Below are positions 56,660 through 64,000 of a stretch of 64,000 bases of DNA, piece by piece. The stretch lies in contig JBAZCF010000007.1 in NCBI GenBank assembly GCA_041671045.1, positions 100,472 through 164,471 on the forward strand, read 5' to 3'. The first letter of the stretch is position 1. Each line of letters begins with the position of its first letter. This DNA comes from Parachlamydiales bacterium. Its GTDB lineage: Bacteria; Chlamydiota; Chlamydiia; Chlamydiales; JABDDJ01. The translations under genes were made by a program, and so were the position numbers. Below the pieces are notes generated by a model. That model did no database searches, was not told the DNA's origin, and saw only the letters and a list, made by a program, of their open reading frames with translations.

Positions 56660-59431
56660 CTATTGCAAAGCAGCCCTTCCTGCAGCCAGCCGTGCTACAG
56701 GTACTCGATAAGGAGAACATGAAACATAATCTAATCCCAGCTTATGGAAGAATTCTACGGAATGGGGGTCTCCGCCATGCTCTCCGCATATACCGAGATG
56801 AAGGTTAGGGTTGGTGCTCTTACCCTTCTGAATAGCAATTTTCATCAGCTCCCCTACTCCTTCCTGATCCAGCTCTTGAAAAGGGTCTGCAGGCAATAAC
56901 TTAAAGATTCCTTTACTGCCGTCAGGGTTGGGCACTCCACTGACATAGGAGGGTACAAATTTGGCACTGTCATCCCGACTTATCCCGAAAGTTGTCTGAG
57001 TAAGGTCATTTGTTCCAAAACTGAAAAATGCAGCTTTTAATGCTATCTTATCCGCAATAATACAAGCACGCGGCAGCTCTATCATCGTCCCGATAGTAAA
57101 ACCGATAGAGACGCCTTTCTGTTTAAATACTTCCTTAGCAGTATTTTCTATAATCATTCGTTGGTGTTCCAGCTCTGCGATTGTTCCTACTAACGGGACC
57201 ATGATTTCAGGAAAGACTTCTTTGCCACTTTTATGCACTTCGATCGCTGCCTCGAAAACTGCCCTCGCTTGCATTTCGGTCAATTCCGGATAGGTAATTC
57301 CCAGCCTGCAGCCCCTGTGTCCTAACATAGGGTTAACTTCTTGAAGTGTATCGCGAATATGCGACAGCTCATCAGGGTTAATATTCATCAGCTGGGCGAG
57401 AGCGTTTAGCTCGTCAAAATTGTGAGGCATAAATTCGTGAAGCGGCGGGTCAAGCAAGCGGATCGTCACAGGAAGCCCTTCCATAGCCTTAAAAATACCT
57501 ATGAAATCATTTTTCTGGTGGGGAAGAAGCTTGCTTATTGCCGCTTTTCTTTCTTCATAACGCGTGCTGAAGAACATACAGCGCACATCATTCAGGCGTT
57601 CCATATCCATAAACATATGTTCTGTGCGGCAAAGCCCTATTCCTTGAGCGCCAAAAGAACGTGCAACAGCACTATCATAAGGTGTATCGGCATTGGCACG
57701 AACTTCCAACTTCTTGTATTTGTCAGCAATTTTCATAAGTATTTCATATTCTTGAAAAAGGAGGCTCTCTTCCGGTGATTTGGTGCGTGTTATCAGTACC
57801 TGCACAATTTCGGAAGGGCTTGTTGTCAATTCACAGAAGTAGACTTCACCCGTCATCCCATCGATGGAGATGGGGTCGCCTTCTTTGATGGTTTTCTCTC
57901 CGCAAGAAAGGGTCTGAGCCCGCTCATTTAGATGTAAAGCTGCACAGCCTACGACACAAGGTTTTCCCATCCCCCGTGCTACCACAGCAGCGTGGCTGGT
58001 AGCGCCTCCGCGCAAGGTCAAAATCCCCTGCGCTGCGACCATTCCGGGGAAATCATCCGGGGAAGCTTCTTCCCTGACTAAGATCGTATGGATACCTTTT
58101 TTGGCATATTCTGTAGCCCGTTGGCTTGTGAAGACAGCCTTACCCGACGCCGCACCTGGACCGGCATTCAGTCCTTTGGCCACAAGAAAGTTTGCTGCTT
58201 GGCTCTTGGCACGTGCATCAAAAACCGGTGCTAGAAGCTGTGTAATCTGATTAGGCTGCACGCGTAGCAGTGCCGTTTTATCATCGATCAATCCTTCTTT
58301 CATCATTTCTACAGCCATCCGCACTGCTGCAAAGCCCGTCCTTTTGCCCGTACGTGTTTGCAGCATATAAAGTTTGCCATCGTCAATAGTAAACTCAATA
58401 TCCTGCATATCGCGGTAGTGCCGTTCTAGCTTAAGGACATTCTCATGCAGTTCCTTATAGACCTTAGGCATGGCTTCTTCCAAGCTGATCAGCTCCGATC
58501 CGCTTGTCTGTTTCTGGTAAGTATTGATAGGCTGGGGTGTGCGTGTTCCCGCAACAACCTCTTCGCCTTGGGCATTCGAAAGAAACTCGCCGTAAAATAA
58601 TGCCATTCCACTCGCAGGATCGCGTGTAAAGGCTACTCCAGTCGCAGAATTGTCATTCTTATTACCGAATACCATCGTTTGGACGTTCACTGCGGTGCCC
58701 CAATCATCAGGAATTCTATTCAGATGGCGGTAGAGAATGGCTCGCTCGCTATCCCAGCTATTGAAGACTGCTGCAATGGCCCCATATAGCTGTTCATAGG
58801 CATCTTGGGGGAAAGGAGTAATACTGTATTCATCATGAACCTGCTTAAAGACAACACATATACGCTTTAGATTTTCAACGCTAAGTTCATTATCTAAATG
58901 GACTCCCTGCTGTTGCTTGATCACCCTGAAGGCATCTTCGAAATGTCTTCGGCTGACTCCATGTACAATTTCGGAATACATCATGATCAAACGGCGGTAG
59001 CAATCATACGCTAATCGAGGATTGCCGGTCAGGGCTGCATACCCTTCCACCGATTTGTCATTAAGCCCTAAATTCAAGATCGTATCCATCATCCCAGGCA
59101 TGGAAACCCGGGCGCCCGACCGAACAGAGACTAAAAAGGGATGCTGCTGGTCGCCAAATTTCGAATTTTGTTTTTTTTCGAGAATCTCCATGGCTGCATG
59201 GATCTCATCTTTCATCTCTGGAGTAAGTTTACGTCCATTTTTTAAAAACGCAAAACAAGCTTCTGTAGATAAAATAAATCCAGGAGGGACAGGCAGGCCA
59301 ATAGAAGCCATTTCTGCAAGGCCTTTGCCCTTTCCCCCCAATAGCGCGGAATCTAACGGCGGTGTAGTGATGCCTGCTCCAAAGGGATAAACAAAGGCAT
59401 GTTTGATTGCAGTTTGGGCGGTTGTAGCCAT
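56660..59431 (-). CDS. ppdK: Pyruvate, phosphate dikinase
   Basis: 923 residues, a little longer than the usual ~875. It interconverts pyruvate, ATP and phosphate with PEP, AMP and pyrophosphate. The N-terminal ATP-grasp domain starts with LLGGKGKGLAEM and includes VSVRSGARVSMPGMMDTILN. The phosphohistidine domain has the swivelling catalytic His480 in GGATSHAAVVARG. The C-terminal PEP-binding barrel shows GIGLCRTEHMF, MLGHRGCRLG, FSFGTNDLTQ and the closing CGEHGGDP. All catalytic parts are intact. AGAGAGG ribosome site four bases before the ATG. PPDK can serve gluconeogenesis or pyrophosphate-dependent glycolysis; I recall it in environmental chlamydiae. It is a single-gene transcript between a convergent gene and the repeat region. 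Confidence 0.97.
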   Translation of the reverse strand: MATTAQTAIKHAFVYPFGAGITTPPLDSALLGGKGKGLAEMASIGLPVPPGFILSTEACFAFLKNGRKLTPEMKDEIHAAMEILEKKQNSKFGDQQHPFLVSVRSGARVSMPGMMDTILNLGLNDKSVEGYAALTGNPRLAYDCYRRLIMMYSEIVHGVSRRHFEDAFRVIKQQQGVHLDNELSVENLKRICVVFKQVHDEYSITPFPQDAYEQLYGAIAAVFNSWDSERAILYRHLNRIPDDWGTAVNVQTMVFGNKNDNSATGVAFTRDPASGMALFYGEFLSNAQGEEVVAGTRTPQPINTYQKQTSGSELISLEEAMPKVYKELHENVLKLERHYRDMQDIEFTIDDGKLYMLQTRTGKRTGFAAVRMAVEMMKEGLIDDKTALLRVQPNQITQLLAPVFDARAKSQAANFLVAKGLNAGPGAASGKAVFTSQRATEYAKKGIHTILVREEASPDDFPGMVAAQGILTLRGGATSHAAVVARGMGKPCVVGCAALHLNERAQTLSCGEKTIKEGDPISIDGMTGEVYFCELTTSPSEIVQVLITRTKSPEESLLFQEYEILMKIADKYKKLEVRANADTPYDSAVARSFGAQGIGLCRTEHMFMDMERLNDVRCMFFSTRYEERKAAISKLLPHQKNDFIGIFKAMEGLPVTIRLLDPPLHEFMPHNFDELNALAQLMNINPDELSHIRDTLQEVNPMLGHRGCRLGITYPELTEMQARAVFEAAIEVHKSGKEVFPEIMVPLVGTIAELEHQRMIIENTAKEVFKQKGVSIGFTIGTMIELPRACIIADKIALKAAFFSFGTNDLTQTTFGISRDDSAKFVPSYVSGVPNPDGSKGIFKLLPADPFQELDQEGVGELMKIAIQKGKSTNPNLHLGICGEHGGDPHSVEFFHKLGLDYVSCSPYRVPVARLAAGRAALQ

Positions 59432-59845
59432 AAAGCCTCTCTCTGTAATGAAAGACCCATGTCAACATAAAGAAACTGTGGGGTCAAGGATAAAATCAGT
59501 AATATATTTTTTAATTTGAATTCTAGAGAGTGGTTACTATTGGTATATCGATATTGCGTGAATTCCTTCCATTTAAATAAATATTAATAATACAATTTAA
59601 ATTAATTTACCACTACTTAACTAGTTACAATAAACTTATAGATAAATTTATTATCGCTTTAAAGTACTGCTTCAGCAAGATAATGAAAAAGGTATGTCTA
59701 ATTGCAAGGAACTTATCCTTGTGGTTCTACATATCTTATTATTAACAATCTTCTTACGTTTACTCACTGCGAAGCAGTATTGCCACGAAGAGGTGGCAGA
59801 TAAGATTGGGCTAGAATGGCTCACAGGTGTCGCCACTTTTGTGGC

Positions 59846-59913
59846 TCAATTGTTTGCTGAATTTTACCATGCGTTCTTCGCTTCGCTCATTCACACATGG
59901 CTAACATCATGTA
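59846..59913 (+). repeat. 68-bp insert within a repeat unit, forward orientation
   Basis: Lies between two copies of the 13-14-bp palindrome GCCACTT(C/TT)GTGGC (59832-59845 and 59914-59926). Contains CATGCGTTCTTCGCTTCGCT and CACACATGGCTAACATCATG. The same insert recurs at 63591-63659 and, reversed, at 60466-60534. Confidence 0.8.
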
Positions 59914-60465
59914 GCCACTTCGTGGCAAAATACTGCTTCGCAGTTACTTATGAATAATGGTGAGGAATCCTTAAAATTATTGCGTCCATTTATCCTTGTG
60001 GTTCTACATAACTTTTTATTGACAATCTTCTTACATTTACTCACTGCGAAGCAGTATTGCCACGAAGAGGTGGCAGATAAGATTGGGCTAGAATGGCTCA
60101 CAGGTGTCGCCACCCCGTGGCAAAATACTACTTCGCAGTTACTTATGAATAATGGTGAGTAATCCTTGAAATTATTGCGTCCACTTATCCTTGTGGTTCT
60201 ACATATCTTATTATTGACAATCTTCTTACATTTACTCACTGCGAAGCAGTATTGCCACGAAGTGGCGGCAGATTTAAGATTGGGCTAGAATGGCTCACAG
60301 GTGTCGCCACTTCGTGGCAAAATACTGCTTCGCAGTTACTTATGAATAATGGTGAGTAATCCTTGAAATTATTGCGTCCACTTATCCTTGTGGTTCTACA
60401 TAACTTTTTATTGACAATCTTCTTACATTTACTCACTGCGAAGCAGTATTTTGCCACGAAGTGGC

Positions 60466-60534
60466 TACATGATGTTAGCCATGTGTGAATGAGCGAAGCG
60501 AAGAACGCATGGAAATGGTATCCCCTAGAATCAA
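60466..60534 (-). repeat. 69-bp insert within a repeat unit, inverted orientation
   Basis: Flanked by two exact direct copies of GCCACGAAGTGGC (60453-60465 and 60535-60547). Bases 60443-60512 are the reverse complement of 59867-59936. The last ~20 bases (ATGGTATCCCCTAGAATCAA) are not shared with the forward copies. Confidence 0.8.
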
Positions 60535-60616
60535 GCCACGAAGTGGCGGCAGATTTAAGATTGGGCTAGAATGGCTCACAGGTGTCGCCACTTCGTGGCA
60601 AAATACTGCTTCGCAA

Positions 60617-63346
60617 CTATGAAAGAGGGATGTTTGTTTTCGAAATGGTCTTGCGAATAGGGGTAATCTTACCACCTATTTCTCTAAGAAATTCCCCACC
60701 ATTAAATCTGATGGATAGTAAATTTCGATTCGCACTAAAGATCTTTTTAATCTGCGTGGTTCCATCGGGAAGAAGAAGCAACCATCGATGATTTCCATCC
60801 AAATTAATGTGCGTCAAATTCTTCATTTTGTGAACATTCTGGATTATTTCCATTAAAAAAAGAGTAGGCATTTGGTTGTCACTTAGATCTAACTCTGTGA
60901 GATGAGTCAGTTTACTAATCGCTTTTGAAACATCCTTCCAATTATTAATATCATAGGGAAAGATGTTAGTGATAAGACCTTTGATTATAAGTTTTTGAAG
61001 CTTTGGTAATATCTGAAGTGAATTTATTAATTCCAAAAGCTGCTCTACTCTTAAATTGCTGTAGGATATATCCATAGAAGCCAAATTCTTTAGAAGATGC
61101 AGATTCTTAATAAATGATTTTGTATCTCCAGCAAAAAACACAAAAGCCATTTGTAAATGCTTTAATAACGGAATTTCATAAAAATGATCTGCGATTCTAT
61201 TGTTGAATGTAGGAGTGTCAGGCGCAGCGGTGGGGAACGGCTTACAAACCTCCAACACTTCTAATTGAGGTAAATAGGGCAAGACGTTTACAAGTCTTTC
61301 ATATGTAGAATGAGCAAAATTCCCTGTAAATTTTATTTCACGTATTTTTAAAAGCTCTTTTACAATTGTTTCTGGAATCAAATTCAGCTCATGCATTCCG
61401 CCTACTAAAGAATGATTTGTTAACTCTATAACTTCTAAATGCTCTAATTCTAAAAAAGAATCCATTCCACCTTTTAGACTGTGTATGGGGTCCAACTGAA
61501 TACATATCCGTCGCAAATTTTTAAGTTTCCCTATAGCAGCCATAAAGTCAGCTTCTATCTGCGAACTTAATATTTCAATATCACCTCTTGGATCTTCTTC
61601 CAATGAGGTTGCCGTCTTGCGATAATGGATAGATAAGCTTTTCAGTCCCTTTAATCCACCTAGAACATTCGTTAATTTTCTGATTGCAGCCTCCCCTGAT
61701 CCAGTTTCATATTTAATTTCTAAAGTATGCATGTTGGGTAGGTCTTTAATTTTATCTACTATAGAAGCGCATCTATCTAAGTTAATCATATCGAGAACGA
61801 GATGTTCTAGATTTTTAAATTTCGAAATATGTTCTTGAACAACCCCTGCATTAAAGCCTGAGCCTAATTTAAGCGTTCTAAGCGATGGAGCATTTAAATA
61901 ACTCACAAAGGACATCCAGAAAATGGAAAAATACCCCTTAGAAATATACCTGCTTTGTGTCAGGTCTAACTCCTCTAAGCAGAGGAATTTCGACCATTCT
62001 TGCGCTAGATCTCTATGAAAACGATCTATAACCACCCTTCCCGCTCTATCCAGTTTTACAAAAGTTACTAAAGGATGATTACGCACCTCTTTTAATGCAT
62101 CATCTATGAGCCTGTCTTCTATTAAGCACGTTTGAAGACTTAAGCCCTTAAGATCAGGAAAACTAACAGGTAACGATTTAAGTAAGCCAAACTGAATTCT
62201 GCAATTTTCTAGCTCAATATAATCTATTTGTTTAAAGACACTAAGCAATTCCACAAGTTGCTGATTACTCTGAAGATTATGGATGTCGTTGAGCTTAAAA
62301 CACTTTAATTTATCATGGTTTCGTCCTAGGAAAGCCACAAGCTGTGTGTGTGTCAAACATAATGAGGATAAATCGAGTTTACGAGCATTCAGACGTTTGA
62401 CAATTTCTGTTTCAGCAAGAGTCCTTAATGTTCTATCTGTTGCCTGTGCATTTAACAGCGCTCGATCAGGTAAAAACTGAACAATTCTTTCCAACATATC
62501 TAGCGGGAGCTGTTCAAACTTTAGGTTAGGTCTACGGCTTACTATTTCAAAATGATCCGCTCTCTCTACAATGTCCAAATGAAGGATCTTGATTTCGTCT
62601 TTCTCAACGTATTCATTGAATAGTGCTTCTACAACTAACTTTGGAACTCCCTTTAAATGTTTGATCAGCTCCGAGCTTATTTTTTTGGAATCTGCGACTT
62701 TAGGGGAATTCAGCGCCTCTTCCCATTTAGGAAAATCAAATTGATCCTTATCCAGCGTGATCAAGACCTGTTCATTTTCATTTTCAAAATCGCTGGGAAG
62801 TCCAAGAATAATAGTATCTCTTTCCAAAATCTGTGGAACGATCACTTGATCGTAGATACTTCGCAATGTAGCTTTGATTTGTTCCGGTAAAACATGCTGA
62901 GACACAGCATAGAACTGTTGTTTAACTGCAATCTTTTCTTCAGGACTCCAAGAGCTTGAGACTTCTTCTAATTGCTGATTGACATCGAAGAGATAAAGCA
63001 AATGCCTTCTTATCTCTGCAAATCTTTCTGCAGTAAAATCAGGATTTTCAAATAGACTTGCATATTTGGATTCAAGACCGTGCTTGGCTAAGATTGATTT
63101 TGCAGTATTAAGATATTCTACTTTAAAGGCTTGGATAGTGCTTTTCACTTGCTCAACATAGTAATTCTCCAAAAAGGAAAACAATGCGAATTGAGATAAA
63201 AAGCGAGCCACGCGGAATGTTAAAGAGAGGCTTTCTAAACGTTGGCCTATGTCTTTGTAATCCAAGGAAAACGTGTCTGTTGTTTCCGCCCAAGCAGCTG
63301 CTTCATATTTACTACCGATAATATCAAAATTTAATGGGCTTACCAC
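60617..63346 (-). CDS. F-box-like leucine-rich-repeat protein
   Basis: 909 residues, starting at a GTG (63346); no ATG is available in frame nearby. Residues 1-275 are helical and unassigned. Residues about 278-312 (EQLPLDMLERIVQFLPDRAL, then a helix ending RTLRTLAE) match the F-box pattern L-P-x-x-x-L-x-x-I-x-x-F-L-x-x-x-x-L. Residues about 330-890 are irregular leucine-rich repeats (LEELDLTQSRYI, LEHLVLDMINL, LKSLSIHYRKT, LQKLIIKGLIT, LTELDLSDNQM, LTHINLDGNHR). In eukaryotes an F-box plus LRR makes the substrate receptor of an SCF ubiquitin ligase; chlamydial symbionts of amoebae are known to encode such proteins. A secreted host-ubiquitin adaptor is the inferred role. The gene is isolated between two arrays of the ~195-bp repeat. 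Confidence 0.8.
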   Translation of the reverse strand: MVSPLNFDIIGSKYEAAAWAETTDTFSLDYKDIGQRLESLSLTFRVARFLSQFALFSFLENYYVEQVKSTIQAFKVEYLNTAKSILAKHGLESKYASLFENPDFTAERFAEIRRHLLYLFDVNQQLEEVSSSWSPEEKIAVKQQFYAVSQHVLPEQIKATLRSIYDQVIVPQILERDTIILGLPSDFENENEQVLITLDKDQFDFPKWEEALNSPKVADSKKISSELIKHLKGVPKLVVEALFNEYVEKDEIKILHLDIVERADHFEIVSRRPNLKFEQLPLDMLERIVQFLPDRALLNAQATDRTLRTLAETEIVKRLNARKLDLSSLCLTHTQLVAFLGRNHDKLKCFKLNDIHNLQSNQQLVELLSVFKQIDYIELENCRIQFGLLKSLPVSFPDLKGLSLQTCLIEDRLIDDALKEVRNHPLVTFVKLDRAGRVVIDRFHRDLAQEWSKFLCLEELDLTQSRYISKGYFSIFWMSFVSYLNAPSLRTLKLGSGFNAGVVQEHISKFKNLEHLVLDMINLDRCASIVDKIKDLPNMHTLEIKYETGSGEAAIRKLTNVLGGLKGLKSLSIHYRKTATSLEEDPRGDIEILSSQIEADFMAAIGKLKNLRRICIQLDPIHSLKGGMDSFLELEHLEVIELTNHSLVGGMHELNLIPETIVKELLKIREIKFTGNFAHSTYERLVNVLPYLPQLEVLEVCKPFPTAAPDTPTFNNRIADHFYEIPLLKHLQMAFVFFAGDTKSFIKNLHLLKNLASMDISYSNLRVEQLLELINSLQILPKLQKLIIKGLITNIFPYDINNWKDVSKAISKLTHLTELDLSDNQMPTLFLMEIIQNVHKMKNLTHINLDGNHRWLLLLPDGTTQIKKIFSANRNLLSIRFNGGEFLREIGGKITPIRKTISKTNIPLS

Positions 63347-63489
63347 TTTGCTAACTCTAATTAAGGAATGATCAAGAATTATAACATGCTATTAATTAAT
63401 TTTAATTATAATTTAATAAAGCAATAATACACTTTATCGTCACTTACCTACAATAGTAACTCTATAAATAATTTATTCTGCTTTAAAGT

Positions 63490-64000
63490 ACTGCTCAGCA
63501 AGACTGACTGCGAAGCAATATTTTGCCACGAAGTGGCGGCAGATTTAAGATGGGGCTAGAATAGCTCACAGGTGTCGCCACTTTTGTGGCTCAATTTTTT
63601 GCTGAATTTTACCATGCGTTTATTCGCTTCGCTCATTCACACATGGCTAACATCATGTAGCCACTTCGTGGCAAAATACTGCTTCGCAGTTACTTATGAA
63701 TAATGGTGAGTAATCCTTGAAATTATTGCGTCCACTTATCCTTGTGGTTCTACATAACTTTTTATTGACAATCTTCTTACATACTCACTGCGAAGCAGTA
63801 TTGCCACGAAGAGGTGGCAGATTTAAGATTGGGCTAGAATGGCTCACAGGTGTCGCCACTTTGTGGCAAAATACTGCTTCGCAGTTACTTATGAATAATG
63901 GTGAGTAATCCTTGAAATTATTGCGTCCACTTATCCTTGTGGTTCTACATATCTTATTATTGACAATCTTCTTACATTTACTCACTGCGAAGCAGTATTG
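63490..64000. repeat. Tandem array of the ~195-bp repeat, right of the F-box/LRR gene (cut by window end)
   Basis: A partial unit with insert (about 63510-63713), one full unit (63714-63908, 195 bp) and a truncated unit (63909-64000). Orientation is the same as in the left array. The bases just before it (63463-63506, including CTTTAAAGTACTGC and CAGCAAGA) also resemble 59636-59682 before the left array, so flanking sequence was duplicated with the repeats. The stretch 63347-63480 is AT-rich with no gene; it must hold the promoter of the LRR gene, which I could not place. Confidence 0.9.
63591..63659 (+). repeat. 69-bp insert within a repeat unit, forward orientation, right array
   Basis: Third copy of the insert, between palindromes at 63577-63590 and 63660-63672. 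Nearly identical to 59846-59913. Confidence 0.8.

Larger units (their letters stand above)
59694..60616. repeat. Tandem array of a ~195-bp repeat, left of the F-box/LRR gene
   Basis: Four successive copies: about 59706-59967 (with a 68-bp insert), 59968-60162, 60163-60359, and 60360-60616 (with a 69-bp insert). Each unit has an AT-rich half (ATTGCGTCCACTTATCCTTG onwards) and a GC-richer half bounded by inverted arms built from two mini-palindromes with GAA/TTC loops: ACTGC-GAA-GCAGT and GCCAC-GAA-GTGGC. Arms at 60306-60336 and 60435-60465 are perfect 31-base complements. The array creates short open frames on both strands that merely echo the repeat; I do not call them genes. The last unit ends only a base or two before the stop of the LRR gene. 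The stretch 59432-59693 before it is AT-rich with nothing else visible. Confidence 0.9.

Noticed and set aside
60001..60060. TTGACA in each repeat unit as a possible promoter
   Set aside because: No -10 box lies at 16-18 bases downstream; the next bases are the GC-rich palindrome.
59694..60457. Short open frames on both strands in the repeat array, some with a hydrophobic start
   Set aside because: They recur in every repeat copy with frame changes and truncations and exist because the repeat lacks stops in places; no ribosome sites or codon bias support them.
63490..64000. CRISPR array
   Set aside because: The unit is ~195 bp with no unique spacers between short identical repeats; it is a tandem repeat with palindromic parts, and no cas genes are present.

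Overview
The window looks like chromosome from an environmental chlamydia (order Chlamydiales, a Parachlamydia/Protochlamydia/Waddlia-type amoeba symbiont) rather than a Chlamydia pathogen. The housekeeping evidence is a topoisomerase I with a C-terminal SWIB domain, alaS directly followed by mfd, ispF facing a short CysJ-like reductase, and an EpmB-type lysine aminomutase beside murA; from memory several of these arrangements also occur in Chlamydia. The very large eukaryote-like genes and the AT-rich repeats between them fit an amoeba-adapted relative. No rRNA, tRNA, CRISPR array, phage module or intact insertion sequence was seen. Both edges cut features: a gene on the left and a repeat array on the right.

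Layout. 1-1861: a cut membrane protein (possibly mitochondrial-carrier-like) and a membrane-anchored HIT-like protein, both minus. 1936-5578: dprA-topA, plus strand, ending at a strong hairpin. 5642-10802: three minus-strand genes, namely a 945-residue coiled-coil protein with a C-terminal CX5RT phosphatase signature, an inositol-monophosphatase family enzyme, and a membrane protein translationally coupled to it. 10891-18389: a small membrane protein, a kinase-fold-like protein, alaS and mfd, all plus. 18550-46646: about 28 kb holding only five giant, helix-rich, motif-poor proteins (1483, 1581, 1249, 1518 and 3301 residues). At least three, probably four, share a recognisable block and form one paralogous family; the fourth gene is inverted and shares a divergent promoter region with the fifth. 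46706-49139: epmB and murA, minus. 49397-51643: an NSF/Sec18-like AAA protein. 51714-53380: ispF and the CysJ-like gene, convergent. 53523-56591: a large protein with an internal duplication. 56660-59431: ppdK, minus. 59694-64000: an F-box/leucine-rich-repeat gene sandwiched between arrays of a ~195-bp repeat.

How the genes may work together. The conserved genes cover DNA uptake and processing (dprA), topology (topA), transcription-coupled repair (mfd), translation (alaS, epmB for EF-P modification), peptidoglycan precursor (murA), isoprenoid precursor (ispF) and central carbon metabolism (ppdK). Between them lie genes that look aimed at a eukaryotic host: an NSF-like protein with four divergent N-domain-like modules and damaged ATPase motifs (vesicle fusion), a CX5RT putative phosphoinositide phosphatase (membrane identity) and an F-box LRR protein (ubiquitin ligase adaptor). 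Together with the giant solenoid family they make a plausible set of host-manipulation proteins. Secretion and targets are inference; no secretion signal was demonstrated.

The strongest candidates for something undescribed are the NSF-like decoy at 49397-51643, the giant solenoid cluster at 18550-46646, and the repeat array whose 13-bp palindromes carry a ~69-bp insert in both orientations. All family assignments are from remembered motifs; no database search was possible.
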